From Oscarella lobularis (taxonomy: Eukaryota > Porifera > Homoscleromorpha > Homosclerophorida > Oscarellidae): 64,000 nt of DNA. The position numbers and the translations under genes are program-made. This document shows, piece by piece, positions 24,789 through 34,879 of the stretch (position 1 is its first letter; the number at the start of each line of letters is the position of its first letter). The stretch lies in contig NC_089176.1 in assembly GCF_947507565.1 (NCBI RefSeq), positions 2,356,001-2,420,000 of the forward strand. Direction: 5' to 3'. The notes under the pieces are model-generated. The model saw only the letters and a program-made list of their open reading frames with translations. It ran no database searches and was not told the origin of the DNA.

Positions 24789-24898
24789 CTCCGGGTCACA
24801 AGAGAACTTGGCGTGGGCAGTCCGAAAACGAGTGCATAAAGGGACAACAACCGCTATTAGACTGAGGTATTAGCCATACAGTCATTACCAATGCATTA

Positions 24899-27800
24899 TT
24901 AATCTGCTCTAAATTTCATTTCAGTAAATTTTGCATAACGTCCTTTCCAGGTTTTCCACTCAAGGCCACGACGATCATTTGATAAGTACTTTCCGTTTAG
25001 ATTTGAATGTTGGGCATCAAGGCCAAGGTACCACCATGCACCCGTCAATAATTTTGCATTGTCTCCATGGCTAGTGCCGTCATTGTCTAGATCCTTTGTA
25101 GAAAACCACATTCCACTTTGATATGCAAGTGAGTCTCCTGCTGTCCCGCTGTATCCTGACACCGTAAGCTTGTACAGAGCAGTTGCGTTTCCGATTGTGA
25201 AGTTTTTGTACTTTGCATAGGCTCTGTTTTCAGTTCCATCTTCTAGCTCAATTCTAAGTTGATTATCAGTTCTGCTGAGGTCAAGCATCCAGCTTAATTT
25301 ATCTAATCCAAGCCAAAATTCGCCATCTATATGTCCGAATCCGGTTTTATAATCTCTCCAGTTGCGAAAAAAATCTACAGAGCCATCTTGTCGTCTTTGG
25401 AAGACAGTCCACCCACCCCCATCAGTTTCCATATCGCAATAGACCTTGATTAATGAAGAACGAAATCCCAGTACATTATAAACGCCGCTCTTTGCGTTTG
25501 CGTCATTTTTGAGTAAGCATGAACACAAACAATTCGGTTTCAGAAGTAACCCTAAAGTCAGCGATTGAGACAGCTATAGTTTTTGTTCTTCTAAGCAGGC
25601 CACTCACCAGCAATGCTAGCGGATTGGGAATCTAATAGAACTTCGTTGAAGAGATTATACGTATACGATCGAAATTTCATTTCTGTGAATTGCAGTGTTT
25701 CCCAGTTCCTTTTCCAGCTTCTCCACGTAATTCCAGTTCGATCCTCTGTTTTGGATTTAAAGTATTTTCCATTCAGATTGCCGTAGTAGAAGTGGCGACG
25801 GTGCCACCAACCGCCAGGGCCGTTGTACGACCGGATATCGTTATCTTGATCTCTTATGGTGAATTTCACGAGGTTGATAGGATGAATAGAATTTCCAGCC
25901 GTTCCCGAGTATCCGCCAGCGTGTAGAGCGTATTTACTGTGTGAATCACCTACGAAGAATTCACTGTAAGTAGCGTAGGCGGACTCGCTTTCCCAGTCTG
26001 TTAGGTCAATTCGAAGTTCCTGTCCTTCGTAGACTTCAAGATTAATCAAACTGTGAATGTTTTCCAGTCCAAGCCAAAATTCTCCGTGGAGATCGCCAAA
26101 ACCATTTGCATAATCATTCCATCCGCGATGAAAGTCTACCGAACCGTCTTTGCGCCTCTGAAATACCGTCCATCCTCCTCCATCCGTTTCCATGTCGCAG
26201 TAGACAGAAGTGCGTTTGCTTTTTGATTCCTTGACGACATAAACACCACTTTTAGCTGAAGGAAAATTTTGAAGAATGCAGCTGCAGGGGCACTTGAAAG
26301 GAAGTACATCATTCAAGTACGCAATTGTCTCAGTTGTTTGTGCATCTAATAGTACTCCGGGCGGACCGGGAAGACCACGAGAACCTTTCGATCCTTGCAA
26401 ACCCATTTCTCCTTTTTGACCTTGCGGCCCCGTTGGTCCTTCTACTCCTTGACTACCCTTTGAGCCAGATGGCCCTACAGGGCCCAAAGTTCCCTATAAA
26501 TTTTGTTTATTTATTATAAACTACAAATTCGCTACTTTGTACTTCGAGTCCCTGTATTCCCTGCTCTCCTTTTTGCCCCTGCTTTCCCTCTGAGCCTGCG
26601 GTTCCTTTTTGACCTTTGATACCTTGATTGCCTCTAGGACCAGATGGACCTAGTATACCCTGTACAAAAGTCAAGGTTCGTGCGAAATTTTAAATTGAAC
26701 GTTTTATACTTGTACTCCTTGGGGACCCTTTTCTCCTTTCAGACCTTGCAGTCCGGTCTGGCCTCTTGTTCCTCGGTCTCCCTTGGGATACAAAAACTTA
26801 ATAATTAAGATTTGAAGTAATAAGAAACAATTGTTACCATAAGCCCTTTTTGTCCTTGATCCCCTTTCTGGCCTTGAGGACCTGCTTTTCCAGGCGACCC
26901 CTGAGAGCGCAGATTAGATAAAACTAGATAATGATGGCCTTTCGTGAGCCATCATGGGATCCCCGAACACCCCCAGCACATTCTTATTACTCTAATTTTT
27001 GTAAAGTCCTTTTGCATAATTTGCATCGCACTGCCTAACCACGTGAGTTGGCATGCTTTATTTTCCGCAAAAGCCTACAATTAATTTGGCCTCTTATGTA
27101 AGCGTGACACAGAGCTATACCTCTCCTCACCCTAACCTCTGCCCCTTTGGATGATCGTGTCACGAGGCCCATTATTAGCTCGCAGTTGGGTTTGCGTGCT
27201 GCGAGCGCAGCTCGCAGCACGACAAACCCAACGTGCTCCTTTACCGCGTTCCCTTTATGAACGTTACTAATAAAGCTCATTTCTATGTGCCCGTTATGTT
27301 TAATAGTATTTATCCTCGATAATGTAGCCTGTATAATATGCCTACTTGTTCCTGAAATGTTTTGAACACAATCCGGGGTTCCTATCTACTGTGACGTCAC
27401 CTTTTCGCTAGCAATTGTGTTCAAAATACGGGAGATTATGACATCACAATGAATGTGATGTCATAAAGGCATCTGTGTGTGTGATTGGCCTAAGAGCGAT
27501 TGTGACGTGAGCGTTACCGACAGACAGACAGACAGACAAACACTTTCCGATTTTAGAGCCGCGCCCTGGTGTTCGGGGAATTATTATTTATCCACAGTCG
27601 AACTTTTTCTCTGTGTGCCTTTACTTCTCCCGGCGGTCCAGGAAAACCCCTCGGCCCCTTAGTAGTATAAAGTTGGTAGACCACATTTTGAGCAGTAAAT
27701 ATTAGTCTCACTTGCTCTCCTGGAAGACCACGTGATCCTTTCGAACCTCTTTGTCCTTCTGGTCCGTGCGGACCGCGTGACCCTGATGCTCCCGGCTGCC

Positions 27801-28093
27801 CTGCTGCCCCTGGACGTCCATCCAATCCAGGTCAGACCTGGCAAGCCCATTCGTCCAGGCGGCCCATGCAAACCAGGCACTCCGGGAACGCCAATCGGTC
27901 CTGGAAACCCTCTTGGGCCAACCAGTGTGTTGATCGCGCACTTATGGTGTGGTCCTGTGGCTGTAGACTCCTGTGGAGCCGAACGTCAGTGGGGTCTGTG
28001 GACTAGACGTTCACGGTACTACCGTAGACTTACGGCATCAGCCCGAGGATACGCCAAGGCAAGTATCACTCCAAAAACGATCGCTTGATTCAT
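24899..28093 (-). CDS. Collagen plus dual fibrinogen-domain lectin, FReD3
   Basis: The signal-peptide exon starts at 28091-28093 ([20 protein letters not shown]). Exon 2 encodes a Cys-containing linker and collagen with an apparent frame change near 27780-27835 that a 55-bp GT-AG intron would resolve in phase. More Gly-X-Y exons follow at about 27600-27660, 26840-26900, 26710-26790, 26540-26660 and 26290-26490. A 618-bp MITE-like element sits in the intron between the first two groups. Domain A ([16 protein letters not shown]) has lost the Cys pair around GGWW, unlike every other domain A here; domain B also lacks it. Both calcium motifs persist (DQDND, DLDND). It is probably functional but the most altered member of the family. 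Confidence 0.78.
26961..27578. mobile_element. MITE-like insertion in a FReD3 intron
   Basis: The perfect 11-bp inverted termini CCCCGAACACC (26961-26971) and GGTGTTCGGGG (27568-27578) bound 618 bp with no coding potential. No clear target-site duplication is visible (GAT on the left, AAT on the right). The interior holds several hairpins: a near-perfect palindrome at 27186-27231, a 13-bp perfect stem at 27436-27466, and TTTTGAACACAAT with its inverse at about 27360 and 27414. A GACA microsatellite lies near 27519-27538. Sister lectin genes lack the segment. A non-autonomous DNA transposon is the best fit, with the superfamily unknown. Confidence 0.6.
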
Positions 28094-28127
28094 GTGAACT
28101 CTAGTGAAACTGTTCGCGTCGTCGAAA

Positions 28128-28136
28128 ACTTATATA
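28128..28136 (-). promoter_or_regulatory. TATA box of FReD3
   Basis: TATATAAGT on the minus strand, 35 bp upstream of the start codon, is followed by the ATTCCGTGTCTAAGG-like block shared with FReD4 and FReD6. I see no TGACGTCA in the next 200 bp. Confidence 0.55.
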
Positions 28137-28379
28137 CGCTAGCGATTCCGTGTCTAAGGCGGCATATAATAAAACGGAAACGCGGTCTGTGTTTTTCTTC
28201 CGTGTAACAAAAACAACGGAAGAGTCCCTTGAGATTCAAACGAAGGCTAGCGACCCTTTCCCCACACGAAGCGGATTTCGTATCGCAGGAGAGAGGAATG
28301 TGCACACAATATGCTTTAGGTGAGGATCGTCTATGATAATGATAGTCTAGACAATATACAGAGTTGACCAACGCGAGTT

Positions 28380-30748
28380 TCACTTTGTTCGAAATTTCAT
28401 TTCAGTAAATTTTGCATGAAGTTTTTCCCAAGTCTTCCACTCGAGGCCTCGGTGACCGTTCGATGAATAGTTTCCATTTAGATTCGAGTGTTGAGGGGTC
28501 CAGCCAAGGTACCACCATGCCCCTGATAAATCTGCTGCATTGTGCCTACGGGCGGTGCCGTCATTGTCTAAATCTTTTGTGGAGAACTCCATTCCGCTTT
28601 GATAGGTAAGCGAGTCTCCCGCTGTTCCACTGTATTCAGATACTCTAAGCACATACCGAGCACTTTCGTTTCCCACTGCGAAATCGTTGTACGTTGCGTA
28701 GGCCCTGTTATCAATCCCGTCTCCTAGTTCAATTCTAAGCTGATTTCCAGTTTTACTGAGTCCTAGCATCCAGTTCAGTTTATCTAGCCCCAGCCAAAAT
28801 TCGCTATTCATATTTCCAAATCCGGTTTTATACTCTATCCACTTGCGATAGAAGTCTACAGAGCCATCTTGTCTTCTTTGAAACACTGTCCACCCGCCCC
28901 CATCAGTGTCCATGTCGCAATAGACTTTGATTATTGAGGAACGAAATGCAGATCTAAATACCTTGTAAATACCGCTCTTTGCTTTTTCGTCGTTTTTAAG
29001 TAAACATGAACACAAACAATCGGGTTTCAGAAGAAATTCTATAGAATCAGAGTTATTTGGGCAGTTTTGAAATAAGTCACTCACCAGCAAGGCTAGCTGA
29101 TTGGGAATCCAATGGCACTTCATTAAAAAGATGATAAGGGTAGGATCGAAATTTCATCTCTGTGAATTGAAGTGATTCCCAGCTATTTTTCCATTGTCTC
29201 CAAGTAACGCCAATTCGATTTGTTGTGGCAGAATTGAAATGTTTTCCGTTCAGATTCGCATTATGGCAAATATCGCTGGTGTGCCTACGACTGTACCACC
29301 AAGCGCCGTGGTAACGTTCAGCGCAGTTGTATGACTGACGATCATTATCTTGATCTCTTGTAGTAAACATCATTCGATTGTTGATTTCAAAAGCATTTCC
29401 AGCTGTTCCCGAGTAGCCGCCAACTCGTAGGGTATACTTGCTGCCTGCATCACCTACAAAGAATTCGCTGTAAGTGGCATAGGCAGACTCATTTCTCCAG
29501 TTCTTTAGGTCAATTCGAAGCTCTTGTCCTTCGAGCACTGCGAAATTCATCATCTGGTGAATGTTCTCAAGTCCAAGCCAAAATTCGCCACGAGGATCGC
29601 CGAAGCCGTTTGTATAATCATTCCACCCTCGATAAAAGTCTACTGATCCATCTTTGCGTCTCTGAAATACAGTCCATCCTCCTCCGTCGGTTTCCATGTC
29701 ACAGTAGACAGATACAGGTTTGTCTTTAACAATTCCATTGACGAAATAAATACCACTTTTTGCCAGAGGAAATTTTTGAAGGATGCAGCTACAGGAGCAA
29801 TTGAAGGGGACTAAAGAGTTCAAAGATTCGCTTGGTCCAGGTAAACCTGGGATTCCTTGAGGTCCTTGTACTCCTCTTGGCCCTTGAACTCCTCGAGGAC
29901 CTTGGCTTCCCTGAGATCCTTGATATCCTTGAGCACCTTTAAGTCCTTGATTTCCTTGAGGTCCTTGTATTCCTTCGTGTCCTTGAATCCCTTGAGGTCC
30001 TCGGATGCCTTGCAGTCCCTTTTCTCCGCGGGTTCCCTTTTGACCTTTTGGACCAGTCAAACCGACGTCTCCTTTTGGACCGGTTGGTCCAGCTATTCCC
30101 TGGCTACCCTATAAATGATAGCTATTTAGAAAACTATACACGCAATTTTCTAAACACTTTTTGTCCTGGATTTCCTTGGGGTCCTTGAGGTCCTGTAGGG
30201 CCGGCTTTTCCTGCTGGTCCCTGTGATGGCAAGCATCAAATATATGATCAGAATATCTTAACGGTCAGACCTGTATTCCCGGCGTTTTTTCTCCCGGAGG
30301 TCCAGGAGATCCTTTTGGACCCTTAGATACGAGTATAGTCGAACAATAAAGCAAGTTTCTATTGAAATCTCACTGGGGAGCCTCGAGGTCCCGATGGGCC
30401 TCGTAGTCCTTCTGGTCCATGCGGGCCGGGCGGTCCCTGTGGCCCCGGTTTTCCTCTCACACCGGGAGGTCCTGCCAAACCTGGCAAACCCGTTTGACCT
30501 TGAGGCCCATGGTGGCCTGGCGCTCCGGGAAAGCCAATTGGTCCGCGAGGACCTCGCGGGCCTTCGCATGTATTGGCGCACTTTGTCTGCTCTGTAGGCG
30601 TCTGCATAAATAAACAGAAAAAGACGTATATAATATTTTTGTTGGGACTAAGTGCAACGCTCTGTCTTACAACAGCAGCAGAAGAAGCAAAAGGCAGAGT
30701 AAGCAGCACTCCAACAATGATCGCTTGATTCGTTTGGCTTGACAACAT
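28380..30748 (-). CDS. Collagen plus dual fibrinogen-domain lectin, FReD4
   Basis: The clearest six-exon model in the family. Exon 1 is a signal peptide (30671-30748, [20 protein letters not shown]). Exon 2 from 30601 gives [15 protein letters not shown] and collagen. Two short Gly-X-Y exons follow ([36 protein letters not shown]). The next exon joins Gln-rich collagen to domain A, and the last is domain B. Domain A keeps [12 protein letters not shown] with its Cys partner; domain B ([11 protein letters not shown]) lacks both. Domain B is very close to that of FReD2, whereas the collagen is closer to FReD1, so exchange between paralogues is likely. The open frame is intact. Confidence 0.9.
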
Positions 30749-30784
30749 TGCGTAGAATGTTTGGCCAATTTGAAAGCGACAAGA

Positions 30785-30916
30785 ACTTATATACGCTAGT
30801 CATTCCGTATCTAAGCCTACTTAGCCTAAATGGCTTCCGTACCCAGTTCCGTACATAATGACGTCATTCCGGTTACAAAAAGCAGCCCTAATGCTCCGTA
30901 CATAACCGTGACGTCT
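30785..30916 (-). promoter_or_regulatory. FReD4 promoter: TATA box and two CRE-like sites
   Basis: TATATAAGT at 30785-30793 is 37 bp upstream of the start codon. A perfect TGACGTCA is at 30859-30866, and a second, one-mismatch copy (TGACGTCT on the plus strand) is at 30909-30916 in repeated context (CCGTACATAA, TCCGG). The CRE block seems to be duplicated only in this gene. Confidence 0.65.
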
Positions 30917-31221
30917 CTCCGGGTCACAAGATAATAAATTTTGCGTGACAAGTGGGAAAGATTAATCATGTCTCAAAACAACGGCAATGTGTAGAAATAC
31001 GTGTAGCTCTCACTAACAATAGTTGGTCAATAATTAATTATTGGAGCCAGATATGACCCATTCAGCGTGGTAGGATCGCTGTATGACTCATTCCTTCTGC
31101 TCACACGCGCCTATCTTATGTCACTTGCTGTTTTAGGGACTTGCGTATGATCACGCGATCAATTTATAGTCTTCTTCACTGGCACAACTTGTCACAGTGA
31201 TACACCCGCGTTCGCTCGACA

Positions 31222-34200
31222 ATGACAGAATCGCAGCCAATGAAATCGAGCAAAAGGACAGCAGCCACTGCACTGCCGTCAGTCGAGGAAGTCGTCAACA
31301 TGCCCTTACAGGAAGCAATGGACTGGTTGTCAAAGCTTAAGGTCAACTGTGAAGTGGAAGACATAGAAACGGTTTTACAATGCAGAGAAAGACTACTTCA
31401 TATACTGAAAGAGAACGGAGTAAGAGGAGAAAGTCAACCGGTAAGATGAGAAGAGGAAGGGAGGGGCAGGTCTCGTGGTGTGGTGACCATGGGTCTCCGT
31501 CACGCGACGGCATGCCGATGAGATAAGACTTACAGGCTTCCTTTTCTAATCTAAGGTGCTCAAGTTTGCTGCTCACTCAGTCGAGCTATTCAATAAGAAA
31601 CGCACGCTATTCGAACATCTCATCGATACAATTCGAAATTTCGTCAACAGCGACAGAATACATCCTCTTCTACGAGATCTGGGAATTTTGGAGACAAGAG
31701 CATGGATGAGCGACGCTGACTTCCAAGCGGCAAAAGAATCGTGCACAAGAGGAAAACCAATGGTGCTAGTGGCAGGTAAGAAGAAAAAATACATATAACT
31801 TATGACGTAATCTTTTCCTTCTAGGACCTACGTCCTCCGGCAAGAGTACCCTTGTCAATGCTCTCCTTGGACGGTCCGTGCTTCCGACGTCGCACAACGC
31901 AACGACGTCGACTCTGTGCGAAATCAAGCAGGGCGTCGAGATGAAAGCCGTCATGCATCTGGAAACGCGTCACGGCGAGGCGGGCGACGTCACCGTCACG
32001 CACAGCGAGCAGTTGCTCAACATCGAAAGCGAACGAGAGCGAGAGGAGTTCGTTGCTCTCGTTAATCCGGAACGAGGGGAGTTGACTGGAACGAAAGCGA
32101 CGTCGTGCAATCGAGCGGAAGTGTATTGGCCGTCAAAGTTCTTGCAGGTTTGATAAAATGATTCTCTAGAGGACGTTGAAGGTGAAATTCTTTTGCAGGC
32201 GTTCACTTTGATCGATAGTCCTGGAGTGACGGAGAACGACGACTTGTCGCCCGCTTCGCGTCAAATCACAGAACGATGTCAACGAGATACGGCATGCGGT
32301 TTCATGTACGTCATCGATGCAACTCAGTCGGCAGAAGTCGGCGCTCAAGTAAAGAGACGCTCGCTTTTTCATCAGCCACGAATGCACTTTTTTATTCTTT
32401 TGAGGTCGGCGGTCTTTTGGCTGCTATGGCTCGAGGAACGAAGACTTCTCCTCCAGCTGACTCGGCCTTGTTCGTGCTCAACAAATGGGATAAATTTCTC
32501 GAGCAGTACCGGGGCAAAAACTCCAGGGAAAAGGCGTCGAAGGAGTACCTGGATAGGCTCTACTACGAACTGGGACGACGCTGGAGAGGATTCAAGTCCT
32601 ATCAGGTGATCAAGATGAATTCCAAGTTGGCTGGATTGGCTCAGGAACTCGGCGTGCTGACCGACGACATGAAAAATCTCTGCGAAGGCATATCAAAAGT
32701 TCTGCCGAGAGGAATGAATAATATGATATTGAGAGCTTTAAAGTAAGTGAAGGCATCAGTTTACGGAGAATTCCAGTTCAATGTTTCTGTCCGTATAGGA
32801 AGCCCATTGATCTCTTGGACTACATCGAGCAATCGATTGAAGGAACTCTGCGCGAATTCAAGCTGCCTGAAGACCAGAGAACGCGCAAACGAGACGAAAA
32901 TGCCAAGCGTTTAGCCAACTTTCAAGAGTCGCTTGCCACCGGCAAAATGGCCCAACTGCGACGTCAAATCGACGACAGAATCGACGCTCTGACCGACGAC
33001 GTAGCCAGGCATCTCCAGGCAAACGAAACGATACACAAAGCGCTGGATTGGGACACGATGAGCAGCGACACGAAGACGAAGAGTCTCTTCGACGAACGCG
33101 AAGTGAAGGAACTCGTCAGTAACCGCCTCGCCAAAACGATATGCCAAGACGCCAGAATCAGCAAAGTGAGACACGAAATCGGCGAACAACTGGGCCCCCA
33201 AGTGGAAGAAGAGATTCAGCGTCTCGTCTCTTTTCGCTCGGAGATATTCACGGCGAAACCGTCGCTTTCGCCGACGAAAGACGACGACGCACTGCCAAAC
33301 GACGCGACGTCGGGCTACAGCGCCGCTCAGGTCGTCGGAATGATCGTCGCCGCTCCTCTTATGCTCGCCGTTGCGCCCATCGCCGCGCCCATCTACGGCA
33401 TCGTCAAGCTCATAAAACTCATTCGGGATCGCAACTTCCGCAAAGTCGTCGAGACGGCGTACAAAGAAGCCCTCAAAGACGTTTGCGTCGCGTCGAAGAG
33501 CCAGCTGCGCGAGAGCGTCAAGACCGCTGTCTTGACGAGAAGCTTGACGGCGCGAATCGTCTACGATGACTTTGAGCGCATAGTGAAGGAAGTCGATGCC
33601 GAGCTGACGGCACGCGCTCAACGACGACAGCAGGATTTGCCCAAGTACAAGGATCTCTTGTCGCTGTGCAAGAAAACGATTGGGCTCGCGTCGACGTTCA
33701 TGCTCGAGCTCGGCATCGAGGATTACGTCGAGACCGACATCGTGTGGCCCACCCCGCGCATTCCCGTCGACTCGGGCGTGTTTGGCGAGGTATTCAAGAT
33801 CGGGTTGGCGAGAAAGAAGGAAGTCGCTTTGAAGGTTCTCAAGGATTCTATCGATGAGGGAAATGCAGAGGAGTTCCTTCGAGAGCTCGTCATCAGCAGG
33901 TAGATGCATGCAAGAAATGTGCTGTTATCTGACTTTCTCTCTCTGTACCTAGGAATTTGACTGGGAAGGATAGCTACGTAGTGGAATTCTACGGTCTCGT
34001 TCGAGTTCAGCAGTCGCCTCTGAAGCTCGCTCTTGCGTTTGAGTGGTGCAACGGTGGCAATTTGGCTGACGAAATGTTTGAACCGAACAGTCTGTTTGTG
34101 CCCGGCCGGAAAGCAGGCGGATATCTATCTGCGAGACGAATTCTATTTCAGATCTTTTCCGGCGTTATGTTTCTGCACAGCGAGAAATTGGTGCACAGAG

Positions 34201-34703
34201 ATATCAAGCCAGAAAATATATTGGTGAGACAAACTTGACAATAAAAGAAAATTTTTATTGATTGTTTTTCTTAGCTCACAACTGCCAAGGAAGTTCGAAT
34301 AGCCGACCTGGGTCTTGCCAAAGATCTCGAGGAGATCACAGGAACCCAGTGTGGCACAGTTCTCTACATGGCACCTGAAGTGATGACGAAGAATGCCTAC
34401 GGAACGCCAGCGGACATCTTCAGCGTCGGCATCATCATGTGGGAGCTCTGGCACGGCGAACGAGCCTACGTCAATTCTGGCGACTCCACTCTGGGTCACC
34501 CGGCTCGTTTCGCTATGAAAGTGCTGAGTGAGAATTTCCGACCTCCTGGCTTTGCTGCGGCGGAGTACAGGGGCCAAGGTCCAAATCCGGATGATGCTGC
34601 CGTTGATTGGTCGCAGTTGATGACCAAGTGTTGGGATTCGAATTCTTCAAGTAGGCCCACTGCGAAAGAGGCCCGTGCCATCGTGGAGAAAATGCCAAAG
34701 TAG
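31222..34703 (+). CDS. Dynamin-like GTPase-protein kinase fusion, DSTYK/RIPK5-like, copy 1
   Basis: Eight exons (31222-31440, 31556-31775, 31825-32147, 32199-32348, 32405-32742, 32799-33899, 33953-34223, 34275-34703) join in phase to 1,016 residues. The GTPase has GPTSSGKST (P-loop, about residue 147), IDSPG (G3) and NKWD (G4). A helical middle region contains a hydrophobic hairpin near 595-620 ([20 protein letters not shown]), as in membrane-remodelling dynamin relatives. The kinase has [27 protein letters not shown] instead of DFG, and MAPEV. The order and the DLG match DSTYK, whose N-terminal region looks to me like a degenerate version of this GTPase. DSTYK is a dual-specificity kinase linked to cell death and FGF/ERK signalling. 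Activity here is inferred from motifs. Confidence 0.85.
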
Positions 34704-34879
34704 CTGCCTGCTTACTTTGCAATAATTTCTCCGAAATGACTTTTTTATGTTAGACTACTCCCCTCTCCCCTCCCGGTAAATTTCTGTTCAACGTTGCTTT
34801 TATCGTCAGCCGTTTCCCTCGATGGGCGCACGTGGGAACATGCATATGCGCGCGCTACAGCCTTTGACTTACGGGCGAA

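Larger units (their letters stand above)
20075..26716. repeat. Tandem segmental duplication, unit B
   Basis: Begins with the same GCATGCAGGG found at 14380 and runs through VWA3 3' exons, the CARD copy, FReD2 and FReD3. The point in FReD3 that corresponds to the end of unit A is about 26716 (CTTGTACTCC). This gives the classic arrangement of a direct tandem duplication followed by independent decay. Confidence 0.85.

Noticed and set aside
32911-33909. 332-codon antisense open frame
   Set aside because: It lies opposite the large GTPase-kinase 1 exon, which has clear motifs and conserved splicing. The antisense frame is a by-product of GC-rich codon use.
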